This document shows positions 11,190-22,765 of a stretch of 64,000 nt of DNA, in pieces. Source of the stretch: Xanthostigma xanthostigma. Lineage: Eukaryota; Arthropoda; Insecta; Raphidioptera; Raphidiidae. Position 1 is the first letter of the stretch, and each line of letters opens with the position of its first letter. The position numbers were made by a program, and so were the translations under genes. The notes beneath the pieces were generated by a model that was given only the letters and a program-made list of their open reading frames with translations, was not told where the DNA came from and did not search any database. The DNA is taken from positions 10,332,001 to 10,396,000 of the forward strand of contig OY754466.1 of the NCBI GenBank assembly GCA_963575645.1, given 5' to 3'.

Positions 11190-12480
11190 TGGAAATTCTA
11201 GTTGTATTAATTATTTAAAATCAATTTAATGATTAATTAAACACGTAGATGATACGCGTAATGCTTTTGGTTAAAATTTAAAAGCTTTAATTAAAAAAGT
11301 AAAATGGTAATATTAAAAAAAAGTAGAAAAATCATTAAATATTTTGCGAGGATTATTTGAACCTATTTAATGCTAGAATTTGTTTTTAACTCTGTTAAAT
11401 TTTAACAAGCGTTCCGGTCTGTGGTCGTAATTCATTCCGCTATTATTTTACAGTGTATGAACGTAAACAATGAATAATTTTTTCTGAACATCTGTTTTAT
11501 TTTATTTAATTTAATGTATTTGTAGCACATACTACTATACGTAAACTTTATTTTTCTCCACTCCTTCTCCTTGTGAACTTTAACTGTGCCAAATCTCATA
11601 CTCCTCCGTGCGTGCAATGTGCTTAAAAAAGGATAGACAGTTTTTTCGTCACGTATTAATACATGTAGGTCTATCCAATAATTTTCGAAAATTTCAGTTC
11701 TCCATGAAAACGGCAAATTGTATCTTTATAAATTAAAAAAATCCTGTAAATAAGTTGCGGAAATTTCTTTCTTGAATAACTTTTTACCAATTTAATCGCC
11801 GAGAAAAAATACACTTTCATAATAAACGATTGGTTACGAGGTGGTATTTATTGGACAGTGGACTAACTCCCAGCCAACATTTTTGTTGTTAATTTAAAGC
11901 TATAATTTTATTATTTAAAATATCGACCTTTAATTTCTCTCAATTAAACAAATTGAAAAAGATATTTACTTATAAATAACATTGAAGAAATGTTTTATCA
12001 GACTTAAATCAAACAAAAGAAATGATGGACGCTTTAAAGTCATCTTTTGTGTAATAAAAGTTTTTATTCATTCAGTACACTTTTACACGTTAAAATAATG
12101 CTTGAAGTATTGAGCTACCATCTAAAATCTGAATAGAAACAGAAAATGCGAACAGGGGTGGAGTAAGATAAAGAGAGACAGAGAGAGGCTTCCGCGGACA
12201 AGTTCAGTTTCAAAATAAAAAGTTAAAGCTGCGTCAGCTAAGATCTGACGTTTCTCAACCATTGCAGCGTATCATTGTAAGGATTGGAAGAACTGATATT
12301 GGCATATGTCTTTATTTAGGGCGTTCTTTTGTAAGTTCCCTCAGACATTAATATGAAACTGATCGACCATTTAGAAGCTATAAGTTTCTAACAAACAGGG
12401 AGACGAGACTTTTAGTGTTAAGACATTGAATCATAAAACACCATTTAAAACTGGTTATTTAATCATCTCCTGAGGATGTT
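11190..12480. other. No recognisable feature
   Basis: AT-rich sequence. The open frame on the minus strand at about 11432-11716 resembles no protein I recognise. Confidence 0.4.
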
Positions 12481-12536
12481 AACTCGCTAGTCTTTAATTA
12501 AAAAAGAACTCCGCGTATTGGTCGGCCATAAGTAGC

Positions 12537-12880
12537 TTGTGATTTCTGATTGGTCATCACGATAAGACACAACCGAGGAAAGACACTGCCATTATTGGAG
12601 CTTTTGACGATTTACCCAACTCGGAAAGCATTTCTCATTTAGAAAGAGACAACGAGTTAAAGACGAGAGAGCACAGGTTCCAGATTTCTGATTGGTCGTC
12701 GGGATAAGTCACAACCTGAGGAAAGACACTGGGACTATTGGCGCTCTTCCAAGCCGTGATGATGCATCTGTAATGTTTGCGAAACGTCGACAAAAATGTC
12801 TTAACGGATGCGGCTCCAACCCGGACACCGCTTCTCATTTAGAAAGAGAGAACGAGTTAAAGAAGAGAGAGCAGAGGCTC
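12537..12880 (+). repeat. Tandem duplication with a Penelope-type tail
   Basis: Two direct units start GATTTCTGATTGGTC (about 12541 and 12683) and end in similar AGAAAGAGA-AACGAGTTAAAG blocks. The second unit contains GTGATGATGCATCTGTAATG, then TTGCGAAACGTCGAC and AACCCGGACACCG, which the first lacks. That insert matches the GAAACGT core seen in other palindromes of this window. Confidence 0.6.
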
Positions 12881-13149
12881 TAAGTGACGTTACAGTTTAT
12901 GTTCAACAATACATCATATCGAAATGAAGTCTACATACACCGAGTTCTCTCTGTGTAGGCTCTGTATGCGTGTTTAATAAATAGGTAATTTTAAAATATT
13001 TGACCTGAGAGAGAAGACGAGTATTCTAGAGTTGTAGGCACGGCATATGGTAAATTCACATAAGAGCTCATCCTTTGCACTTAATGTGTTCAATAAATTT
13101 ATGCAACGATCACGGACTTTAGTAAATATTAGCGGTTTGCCTGCGACTT

Positions 13150-13500
13150 CGTCCGCCTGGTATATTGTAGCCAATTGAATTCTTTTATTTGAAAACCATC
13201 CCCACCCCGTTTAGGTAGTGTGTTTAAAAGACCGTCGAACGTGTATTTCTTATTTTCTAAGAAGAGTATTTTATCCCAAGTCTCCCATTTTTAGCTTAAG
13301 CGATTTCAAAACTTTATGAAGGTTTCCACCCCACGTTTCACTCCCTTAAGAGTTATTTTCGGGATAAAATGTAGCCTAGATCACTCTTGGCATGGCCTTT
13401 TTTCCTGTCTGTGAAGTACCGTCTCTATCGGTTCACCCGTTTTGAGGATCAGCTCGCACAGACAGACAGACACTTCAATTTTATTTATATGCATCTAATA
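13150..13500 (+). mobile_element. LINE-like 3' tail
   Basis: It reads like the 3' region of an insect non-LTR element: a TCGGTTCACCCGTTTTGAGG-type phrase is followed by GCACAGACAGACAGACAC and an AT-rich end. No coding remnant was seen. Confidence 0.4.
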
Positions 13501-13547
13501 TTGCGATGATTAAACGGTGCTTGACTGTACTTGTTAAATTCAATTAA

Positions 13548-14056
13548 GGTAGTACGAGCACCAAGGCAATTTTAAATAAAAGGCTTGATTTTTTTTTATA
13601 TGAAGTTGGAGTAAGTTTAAACCAATTCTGATAATTTTAGAGCGGTTGCCCGATTATTTAAATAAATAAATGACTTCAAAAGTAGGCATATTTAACATTG
13701 GCTTTATGGTAAAACGGTAGAATGATGATATGTTTTCATCGATTTCTCCAAAACTAGTCGGTGGAAATTAAAAAAAAAACTATTTAAATTAAAGTTAAAA
13801 CCTTAATAAATTATTAAAAACAAAAAAAAAAGTTGTGCCCGACTAATTAAAAAGATATTTAATTAAAAAGATTAAATATCTTTTTAATTAGTAGTCGGGC
13901 ACAACGGGTTTTTTTGTTTTCAATAATTTATTAAGGTTTGAACTTTAAATTAAATAGTTTTTTTTAATTTCCACCGATTAGTTTGGAGAATCCATGAAAA
14001 CATATCATCCATCTACCGAAATATAAAAAAAATCATGCCTTGGTACTCGTACTACC
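13548..14056. mobile_element. Palindromic element flanked by TTAA
   Basis: The terminal repeats GGTAGTACGAGCACCAAGGC and their complement lie between TTAA at 13544-13547 and 14057-14060. The inner arms share GTTGTGCCCGACTAATTAAA, so nearly the whole 509 bases fold back. It is non-coding. TTAA duplications suit piggyBac-like elements, but the ends lack the usual CCC start. Confidence 0.75.
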
Positions 14057-14439
14057 TTAAATTGATATCTTAACCGCGATTATGATCAACGTACAGATTA
14101 GGAAGGTGGTCAAATTTTGTGAGCATAACAGCAATTTTGATATCGATCGCGTTAGAAAAACATGTTTTTTTAATTTAGCTAAACAACAAATGCTTGTGGC
14201 TAGATATTACTTTAGGAGTAAAATGTTGCTGTTATAATGCTATAAACTTTAAATTTTTTGAAAAATTAAAGAAACTAAATTAAACAGTGAAGATATTTTT
14301 GAAATAACTCGGTTGTACTATTGGCCAATCTTTTCGACACTTCCATTGAATGATTTATAATTTGGTAACACAAACACTTCACTAAATGTAAATATTTGTA
14401 ATGGAATCACGTAATTGTAGAAAATAAGATCGGAACTTG

Positions 14440-14700
14440 TCGGACGGGACCTCTGCTTCTAATGGATTCATATTTGTACAATATGATGAATGTTGCAAGC
14501 ACCTGGTGGCGTGGCGGGTGGATCTCCTTAGGGAAAGACGGAATGCCAGAGGTGATGAGGTGGTTCGGTATCGGTGGGACGGTACGACGTCGGAGAGGAT
14601 CTGATGCATACCGTGAAACGCTTGACGTGTTGCCATACCGTCGGGATGGAGCATCACCGTCATAGCACAGGCACAGCTGCCAGAATATGTGCGATAACAG
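14440..14700. other. GC-richer island, unknown
   Basis: This stretch is clearly richer in G and C than its surroundings. It is open on both strands, with a 67-residue frame on + (14462-14665) and one on - (14382-14663). Neither translation matches a family I know, and no splice signals frame an exon. It may be a fragment of a captured gene or of a transposon coding region. Confidence 0.35.
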
Positions 14701-14811
14701 CCCTTGATTCTTTTATTTCAAACTGGTTTATGTTTTAAAAAAATGTCAGAAAATCTGAGTTAACAGCAAACACTAAACTTAAATTGTCATCAAATATAAT
14801 TACATTGAATA

Positions 14812-15460
14812 AAAAATTCCAGCCAATTGGGCGACGGGACCATGCCAACTTCAAAAATGTTGACATTTGATTATAATAAAGAAAATAAAATTTCTGATAT
14901 CGCGTGAGGTGACGCGGGTAATGGCTAGTATTCAATATGATATTAACTATTCGTTGCCATGGTTGCCTAGATAGTATGTTCCACGTCATGTAAAAATTAA
15001 TCAAAGCATCCTGACAAGTTTATTTCTGACAGATCCATAAAACAAAAGAGCGGATGATTTTTCTTTATTTTCAAAATATTTCCGAAACTATAAAGTTTAG
15101 AAAAAAATTTGTTTAACACAACTTTCTTGAAAAAATAAATAGTATAATAATCCGTTATGAAAAATATACCATTATTATATAAAAAACACGTTTTGGCATA
15201 TATCTCTTCTGCGCATCCGCCGATTTTCCCTAAAAACAACAGGGCTTTTCATATTTGCATACCAAACATCCTCCCAAAATTTGGTTTCAATCTGTTCATC
15301 CGTTTGACCTGTATCGTGATCACAGACAAACAGACTCACAGAGTTTTTTTCCAAAAATATGTTTTTTGGACTCGGGGGACTTCAAAACGAAAAGATATTG
15401 GAAATTTTGAAAATGATTTTAGGCCTAATCTAGTACCAATCTAGTGGGTTGGATTGGTAA
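14812..15460 (+). mobile_element. Repeat family J, full-length copy 1
   Basis: It begins CCAGCCAATTGGGCGACGGG, passes TTGCATACCAAACATCCTCC and ends near AGTGGGTTGGATTGGTAAAA. Copies lie at 32225-32885 (+) and 37930-38458 (-), with a fragment at 1195. No inverted termini, poly-A tail or ORF are evident. The constant ends make a mobile repeat certain, but its class is not clear. Confidence 0.7.
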
Positions 15461-16605
15461 AAAGAGATCGTCCACTACGAAAAATTAAAATTCTACTCAC
15501 GTCGACTATACACACACATCCATACGTACAACGTACACACCCACATCCATACGCCATTGATGCAGAGGAATAGTAGTCCAAACCGCAGCGTGTCGTTATG
15601 TCTTTTCGTCGTACGTTCAATCACATGAATCGGAATCACTATATCGTGGGTAAGGAAAATTAAAAAAAAGAGAGTGCCTGTGTAAAAACCACACAGTTAC
15701 TAAAAACAATGCAAACAGTTGAATATAAGCGTCATATATCTATAGGATAATTTATTACAACAGAGGAAACGCCGTTCATTTTTTTTTACTGCCATCTGTT
15801 ATCGGGTAAACAAAATCCTCTGTACTAATATTCTTTTTTGTCACCCACTTTCATCACGCCTTTCACATTTCCGATCGGAATCACTTCTACCTATCGCGCC
15901 TAAAGAAAATCAATTACAAAATTCCACCCGGATAGACATACAAGAAAGCAGGTTATTAAAAAGTGGTAAAATCATATACTTTTATTCTCTACTGAGCATA
16001 GGAATAAAATCGCAATCGAACCATTAGGGTGCAAACATATACTTCTGTCTTTTTTTACGCCGTAAGCACTGGCGTATCCAGGAGGGCAAAACAAGCACGG
16101 GGGACCCGGCTTAAGAAATTTTTAATTTGATCCCTCCTAGGCCAAAATCTGGGTACGCCCATGTTAACGTCATAGAAAAAGACAAAGTTTTTGAAACAGT
16201 GATACTTTATTCAGAGTGAATGCAAGTACATCAACCAATCCTATCATCGGAGAAATCAGGGAACTACATCGAAGAAATAGACGCAGATATATTTTCGATA
16301 CGCTTTGTTGCCTTCGCTCACCGCACATTGAGTAGATAGACAATGATTCATATAGTAAATTATAAAATATGTTTTCGTATGAGAAAATATGTGCGGTCAC
16401 ACTCTACTTTTAAGGTTATTGTCAAATAAGATATTTTAACAATGGTTTCTTCCATCAGGCCTCGGCTTATTCAAATGCCACCTTTTTTCAATTACTTCCA
16501 AGGATGAACTCATAGATGGCGCTGAAACTTCTATATATGCCTTTTTTAGCATTGGCCCTTTTGTGAACCGTCTCCTCTATTCAATCTTCTTTACTTAGTA
16601 AGTAA
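15461..16605. other. No recognisable feature
   Basis: AT-rich sequence with a small CACACACATCCATAC repeat near 15510-15555. No exon or transposon end could be supported. Confidence 0.4.
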
Positions 16606-16609
16606 GTAA

Positions 16610-16855
16610 AGGCCGCTGCAGACGATGCTAGTTTTGCCGCTGAAATCGTTGCTAGGACGTTGCTCTGGCTGGCGCGCTAACTGCGAAGATGGAAATGCCG
16701 TCACTGCGGGCTCGCTTGCGTGGTCACAAGATGAATTTCAAAATTAGAACCGGGGCTATTATTCGTGCTTGTTTGTCTGCTTGTTTTGAGCAAGAGCCAG
16801 TATATCTTGTCACATGTGCGACAAACAAACGTGACGTCATGGTATGTGTTCTATT
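16610..16855 (+). mobile_element. Harbinger MITE family H1, 3'-truncated copy
   Basis: It starts AGGCCGCTGCAGACGATGCT after TAA and carries the family interior (GCCGTCACTGCGGGCTCGC; GAGCAAGAGCCAGTATATCT). It stops where Penelope-like sequence begins. Confidence 0.7.
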
Positions 16856-16859
16856 GCAG

Positions 16860-17325
16860 ATTTTTCGATGTATCAGAGCACAAGAGAAGTTGTAGAATGG
16901 GACACATCGAAAAATCTGCAATAGCTGAGCGTACGTTGACTCTAGACAACCGTAAGATCATTTTTGAAGAAACCAAAGTTATAGACAGAACATCGAGTTA
17001 CTACCCACGCATATACAGAGAGGCCATAGAAATACACAAACACAAATAATTTCAACCGCAAAGACGAAAGTTTGACTCTAAATAAAACCTGGACACTAGC
17101 ACTGTGCAATACCAACCCACTGAATGGAATGATTAATCACAGAAGAGCATACTACGACCGAGTAGAGAACACGAGCACGTTGACTATAAAAGGCGGAAGT
17201 GCCACACTTGTCGACACACTTACCTGTGAGCAGCCTAGAAGGACACTTCGCCCGCTACCACATCGCCTTTCTACCGCAGTTGTAAACGAAACGGCACACA
17301 AACCCGGAAACCAAAAATAATTATT
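16860..17325 (+). pseudogene. Penelope-like element, C-terminal fragment and 3' tail
   Basis: The translated region contains SAIAERTLTLDNRKIIFEET, then YYPRIYREAIEIHKH and NNFNRKDESLTLNKTW. This is the arrangement that follows the GIY-YIG endonuclease in Penelope-like retroelements (an xRxxREAIEIxxHxNNxNRxDG pattern, then W). Downstream sequence to 17325 includes AAACGAAACGGCACAC and AACCCGGAAACC, like the tail at 12820. The fragment is broken and lacks the reverse transcriptase. Confidence 0.65.
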
Positions 17326-17334
17326 CCTTTAGTT

Positions 17335-17721
17335 ATATCTATATAATAATATATAAAAATTCTCATGTCTCAATTTTGGCCTCGATAATCTCCGAAACCA
17401 CTGAACCGATTTTAATGAAATTTTGTAAACTTTTCTTGGTGCAATTTACGCTATAGGATAGTTTTTGTTAAATATTTTGTACAAAATTACGGTGTTTTGT
17501 GAAAAAAAAACTGTTTTAGTAACATGTAACGACATCTGACAGCATTTACTCAAAGCTATTAGTTCAGAAGCAAACAAAATAAACTGTTTTAGTACCAAGT
17601 AGCGACATCTGATAGAATTCGCTCAAAGCTATTAGTTCAGACGCCGGGCTGCAGACGAAATACATTTTCTAGAATTATATTTATCGAACCTGGGTGAAAC
17701 CGGGACGGACCACTAGTATAT
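17335..17721 (+). mobile_element. Helitron- or RTE-like repeat, copy ending CTAGT
   Basis: It contains CCGAAACCACTGAACCGATT and GCTATTAGTTCAGA twice, and ends CTGGGTGAAACCGGGACGGA, then CCACTAGTAT. A sister copy is at 50850-51252. The interior is partly duplicated (GTAACGACATCTGACAGCA and GTAGCGACATCTGATAGAA). Confidence 0.55.
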
Positions 17722-17733
17722 AATAATAATAAT

Positions 17734-18076
17734 AATTTTCAATAATTATGAATAACGGGAATGCGGACACATAGGTATAATTCTTTTTTTTTATTGCTTA
17801 CGTTTCGTCAAAAATATTGACTTTGTCAAAGCTGTGAAAATATGGATATAACAAAATTATTAATTACAAAACAAATTTAAATAAAAATTATAAAAAATAT
17901 GCATTACCAAAAAATTATATATTTTTTATAATTTTTATTTAAATTTGTTTTGTAATTAATAATTTTGTTATATCCATATGTTCAGAGCTTTGACAAAATC
18001 AATATTTTTGACGAAACGTAAGCAATAAAAGAAAAGAATTATACCTATGTGTCCGTTATTCATAATTATTGAAAAT
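17734..18076. repeat. Foldback repeat with GAAACGTAAGC core
   Basis: Arms of about 150 bases run from ATTTTCAATAATTATGAATA to its complement. Each arm carries ATTTTTGACGAAACGTAAGC facing inward. On the strand of the core a hairpin (GTCAA...TTGAC) immediately precedes GAAACGT. It is non-coding and probably belongs with the GAAACGT palindromes listed elsewhere. Confidence 0.7.
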
Positions 18077-18099
18077 AAATACTACGGACTTTAAATGGA

Positions 18100-18100
18100 A

Positions 18101-18131
<31 letters not shown>

Positions 18132-18440
18132 TCTTTATTGATTCAAAAGGGTTTTGATCAAATCGTAAAGTTCAGCGTAAACTTAAATTACAAAAAAGAG
18201 AAAGTTAATAATAAAATTACGTTGGTATATAAATAATATTTTACTGAGTTCGACTCTGAAACGAAATGAGGATGCGGACGGACGACTACGAGAAACGCGA
18301 GCGTTTTCTTGACGTTGCGACGAGACTTGAGGCTTAACGCACGACCTTCATTAATATTATTTATAAGTGCTGTTCTATTAATTAAACAGCATAATATAAT
18401 ATGTGGTGCCTGTGTATATATTACACACATATAGCATCAT
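18100..18440 (-). mobile_element. Possible LINE 3' end with (ATT)n tail
   Basis: On the minus strand the sequence ends GAATCAATAAAGACATT and then runs into (ATT)n at about 18106-18130. That is the style of a non-LTR 3' end with a microsatellite tail. No coding domain was recognised. Confidence 0.3.
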
Positions 18441-18497
18441 CCTACCCACACTACTCTAGGTAAATATCACACCCACATATAATTATACGGCGTCTTA

Positions 18498-18942
18498 AGA
18501 CCGCTGTACACGAGGCTGGAAACACTGCTTGGTTTTCCGCTGGCTGGCAGGCTGGGTACGAGGTTGTCACTGCGGGTTCGCCTGCTAGCTCACAAGATAG
18601 ATTTTAAAATTAGAACAGTGGCTATTTTTTTTGCTAAGCCCGTTGTTAGGTATGAGCAAGAACCAATCAGGAAGCAGTATCTTGTCACGCAAGCGACATG
18701 AACAAACGCCCACAAACCAACACAGCGTCATTCTGCTCAGAGTCGGACAATGGACACGTTTTGCTCTGTGTTTATGTTTGAACTGTCACTGCGCGCGCAC
18801 CAGATCTAACCACAAAACAAGCTTGAAAGGACATCTCGTGTGAAGCGAGTACATAAAAACAAGGAAAAACCAGCGCTAGAAAACTAATAGTCAAATCTAG
18901 GAAGGGTTCTAGCGGCAAATTCAGTCTCGTGTGAAGCGGTCT
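18498..18942 (+). mobile_element. Harbinger MITE family H1, intact copy
   Basis: The terminal repeats AGACCGCTGTACACGAGGCT and the complement at the right end are flanked by TTA (18495-18497 and 18943-18945). The inside matches 58788-59222. There is no ORF of its own; a family-wide non-autonomous element moved by a Harbinger transposase is inferred. Confidence 0.85.
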
Positions 18943-19168
18943 TTATATGCATCAACTCTGCAGTATGTTGATGAAACGTGTTTATATTATATCAGATATT
19001 TACGTCCTGAAAATATGTTAATTAATTACTGTTTTATAGAAAATCAAACATCGTGCTAAAAAAATCGAAAGTGCAATTCGTGACTCAATTTGTTTTGTAA
19101 TAAACTGCGCTCTCCGTCTCACCATTTCCCTTGCCAAAAAACGATTACAGTTATTTTTAAAGCTTAAC

Positions 19169-19460
19169 CGAGCGGAGTGGCGTAGTGGTGAGGGCACTAG
19201 ACTCGCATTCGGGAGGTACCGGGCCAAATCCCGGCGGGGGCAGATGTGGCTGGGACTTTTCCTGCTGCCTCTCGCCGAGAAACGGTAATTCCTGTACCGG
19301 CATTCGTGTTGAGGTTTTCTATGGTTTCCTTCAATAATTCCAGATAAATTTCTAAATGGTTCCTTAGTCAAAGCCATGACCGATTACCTGTCAAACTCCT
19401 ATGCTCAAAATTTGCCCACCTTATCCTAAAAACAATCTTTCATTCGCCCATTGCTATTAA
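19169..19460 (+). mobile_element. tRNA-headed SINE, copy 1
   Basis: The head GAGCGGAGTGGCGTAGTGG carries an A-box-like GTGGCGTAGTGGTGAGG and a B-box-like GGGCCAAATCCC. The body continues CGAGAAACGGTAATTCCTGT, then TGTTGAGGTTTTC. A second copy is at 28189. This style of SINE is widespread in insects. Confidence 0.75.
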
Positions 19461-19479
19461 TTAAGTGGAAGTTAACAGT

Positions 19480-20755
19480 AACGCCATTTCTTGGTGCACA
19501 AATGAAATACCAAAATGCATTTGTATTCTTGTAAATAAGGATTTTTGACACATCGTCTGTCTCGTGAACTTGGAAATATGCTAATCACCAAGACTGGTAT
19601 GGGAGTTCTTTCACGCAAGCGAAGCTAGATATTTGATTAGTCTCTCCCCTTTAAGTCAAGGAATCCTATTTCAATTAACATCCGATTGAGGATTCAAAAG
19701 TGCAGACATAATATACACAGACACTCTCTTGACAGCTGTTTTATTGTTAGTATAGATTATGCCAAGTTGTTTACTTATTCACTCTCTTTGAATATAACGT
19801 CAAAATATTATTCGAATGTGTTGTTTTGTGTACAATTGTTACGATTTGTAAACTGATAAACTAACTTTATTAAATATTAAGCCAGGAGAATAATTGAACA
19901 CGTCAAAATGATTAAAAGGTATAATTTGAACAAACTCTCTAATCGAGGAAATATTTTGATGACAAATGATGGAAATTATATTTTCTTCATCACGACCAAC
20001 GTATAATAGGTTTTATGTTTTAAACTACTATTTATCAGTGTCCGTGGAGGTACCTAAATACAAATTGTAGTTTTATTGGTATAAAAACGTTCGTAAAATT
20101 ATACAAACTAAGTATGCTTGAGCGAACAACTGGATAATTCATTTATTAATTGCTTCGCGTTCTTTACAGGATTTTGGTTACCACTGTTTTTCACGCAAGC
20201 TATTATTTCAGCAACATATTTTTAATTCTATTTTAGTCTTAATACTATAATTAAATAAATATTGCATTCAGTCCGAAATATTTTTATTCGATATTTTAAT
20301 AAATCTCTCTCTCTCTCCCTCTTTGTGTGTGTTCACTGTATTATGTAAATGTGGTAAAATTTTTCTCCTTCGATATTGTTAAAAAGAAACGTTTTACAGC
20401 TTTTTTTGTTGTTGTATTTGATTAGATTTTGAGCAGAAGCGATTCAGCGAATTCTAAAATATTTAAAAAAAATCTGTATGTGATTTTTTTAAGACGAAAG
20501 AAAAATAAATTAATTAAAGATGATAAAATATACATGAAACTTTATTGATTTTCTTTATTTATACAAGTTTCGAGAAAAACGTGATCCCTAAACATATTAT
20601 TGTAAAAAATTGCACAGCTTTCGACAGTCACCGAAATTAGAAAACAATAATAAAATTTTTATTAACGAAATAAAAATATTTTATTATTATTGTATGTATT
20701 ATATATATATAAAAATATTATTATTTACAAGAAACCCGACTACACAAAAATGAAA
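19480..20755. other. No recognisable feature
   Basis: Very AT-rich sequence with a short CTCTCTCTCC tract near 20305. No coding exon or transposon end could be supported. Confidence 0.4.
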
Positions 20756-20758
20756 TTG

Positions 20759-20876
20759 ATAACTAAATGGAGGAAAATAAGTCGAAAAATCTCAACATGC
20801 AGCTGGTGAAGACTCGTTTTTGCTTTCTTTTGTTTTTGTTGAGATTTTCCGACTTCTTCTCCTCTTTTTAGTTATT
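20759..20876. repeat. Small inverted repeat
   Basis: The arms TAAATGGAGGAAAATAAGTC and AAAATCTCAACA pair with TGTTGAGATTTTCCGACTTC and the following CTCCTCTTTTTAGTTA. The loop is about 40 bases. Confidence 0.6.
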
Positions 20877-20879
20877 AGA

Positions 20880-21205
20880 TATAGATAGATATAGATACTT
20901 TATTTCTCAAGAGACCTATTACAGGTGTAGAATCGTCAATACAAAAGTAAATACAAAGAATACCCAACAATATAGTTGTACATCATCAATTTTTAAAATT
21001 TAAATATTCTGATATGTCATAGAAACTATTATTTGCCAAAAAGGTTTTTAATTTTCTTTTGAGAATGCATTTGAATTTTTAATATGGTCAGGGAGTGCAT
21101 TATATAATATTATGCCAGCATGAGAAGGAGATTCTTTATGATAATAGTTGCAACATTGTGCCCTGCCTTGTATTATAAGTATGCAATTGAGTAACAGTCC
21201 TGAAA
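20880..21205 (-). pseudogene. LINE 3' end with reverse-transcriptase C-terminal relic
   Basis: The minus strand encodes a TRQGTMLQ-like phrase, then YNALPDHIKNSNAFSKEN and a SFYDISEYLNF-like end. This is the C-terminal signature of insect CR1/Jockey-type non-LTR elements (LYNxLPxxIK ... FYSIxEFL). It is followed by GAGAAATAAAGTATCTATAT and a TATCTA-rich tail. Frames are interrupted by an in-frame stop after the KEN segment, and the rest of the element is absent. Confidence 0.6.
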
Positions 21206-22080
21206 TTATTTAGTTACATAAAAGAAACAAATTAATATTTTTAATGACTAAAGTGTTTACTTTTCTGTATTATTATTAATATTTCTTCATAACATTTAAT
21301 ATTAATAATATCGGAAAGTTGAACCGCGTGGACCTCGAGGGTGACACTTTTCCGAATACACGACCCACCCCACGCCTTGTTTATGATTCGAGTAATTTTT
21401 TTTAATTTTCCACTTACGAACAATGAGCATCCAAAATTATAACTACGATGGGCGGAGGAAAGGGGGAGAGCACGTAGTTGTTATTTGCCCCGAATGTCAT
21501 TCTGCTGACGCGACGGGTTTACTTAGAATTTAAATTCAATAGAATATAATTTTTAATTGAAATAATATTTAAGTAGTTAATAACTAAGTAATAACTCTAA
21601 GGTACATGTATAGATGGTGCTGTGTGTCAGACTGTATATGTGTGTGTACGTAACACTGATAAATGTTATAAAAGCTACAGAGGTTATATAAGGTTATATA
21701 ATACATTTCTCATATTCACATACATCTACAACGTTTTTCTTCTCTAAAAACGCGTAGAGGTTCCGACACAAAAACCTTTTGAGTTGGTATAGAACTCTGG
21801 AACATCAAATTAGTATTGAACTTATAAAAAGCTATTTCAAAATTATTCTCAGCGGACTCAAAATAATTTTGAAATAGTTTTTACTATAGTGAAAGTGTGG
21901 CGGTGACAGTTATTAAATAATCATATAATTTTATTTATTAAATAATCACGCACGAGATGCTACCCGCGGTTCCGCATGCGATTGAGATGAAACGGCACAG
22001 CGACCACAGTAGTGAAGCCGTACCACTTTAAAAAACATTGTTTATACACTTTGATGTTTTCGCCGGCAGTTTTTGCGTGC
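21206..22080. other. No recognisable feature
   Basis: AT-rich sequence with a small inverted piece (TATTTCAAAATTATTCTCAG facing AATAATTTTGAAATAG) near 21830-21880. No gene. Confidence 0.4.
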
Positions 22081-22084
22081 TATA

Positions 22085-22425
22085 GGTATATATATGTTAC
22101 GTGTGAATTTTAAAACCATCCCCTATTTTACCCTCTTAAGGGATGATTTTGCAGAAACGCTGAAATACGTTATCCTTTATTTCTTACCAAAAGCCTAAAT
22201 ATGAATTTTCATATCCATAACTTGAAAATTGAGAAATGATGAGTTCCCCATACAAACTTTCATCCCCTATGTCACTCTCTTCAGATTTTTTTTAGACAAA
22301 AGGTACCCTATGTCCCTTCCTCGAGATGCAATTTATCTCCTTGCCAAATTTTAACGAAATCTGTTCAGCGGTATACGCGTGAAAGCGTAACAAACAAACT
22401 CACATTCGTATTTATAATAGTAGCG
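22085..22425 (+). mobile_element. LINE-like 3' tail
   Basis: The phrase AACGAAATCTGTTCAGCGGT, then GCGTGAAAGCGTAACAAAC and CATTCGTATTTATAATAGTA, is characteristic of 3' ends of insect non-LTR elements and their derivatives. No coding part remains. Confidence 0.5.
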
Positions 22426-22429
22426 GTCC

Positions 22430-22762
22430 CGCTCGTTTTCGCCCAGGTGCAAAAGAACGAATGGGGGAGGGACATGAGTAAGCACGTTCATCTTTGTTTA
22501 CCGAGATGACTGTTGTGTCCAAATTTCATGATGATCGAAGTTACCGTTAAAAAGTTTTTGTCGAACGGACAATTTTTTAGTTACATTTTGCAACATTTTT
22601 CATTGATGCTCCGCTTCTATTGGTCGTAGCTTGATATTATAATATAGTCTATAGCCTTCCTCGATAAATGGATTATCCAGCAAAAAAAATCAATTCGAAC
22701 CAGTAGTTCCTGAGATTAGCGCGTTCAACTAAACAAACAAACAAACTCTTCAGCTTATTCGA
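22430..22762 (-). mobile_element. Helitron- or RTE-like repeat without tRNA cargo
   Basis: The minus strand reads CTGAAGAGTTTGTTTGTTTG, then GAACGCGCTAATCTCAGGAA, and ends near GGGCGAAAACGAGCGGGACC. It is colinear with 42020-42560 and 57340-57985, but the segment that carries the tRNA-Lys-like sequence in those copies is missing here. It therefore gives the empty version of the repeat. Confidence 0.65.
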
Positions 22763-22765
22763 GTT

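Noticed and set aside
16765-17049. 94-codon frame as a host gene
   Set aside because: Its first half is Harbinger MITE sequence and its second half a Penelope-like relic.
19018-19377. 119-codon minus-strand frame
   Set aside because: It runs through the SINE in antisense; the similar frame at 28179-28388 is the same SINE, so this is repeat sequence.
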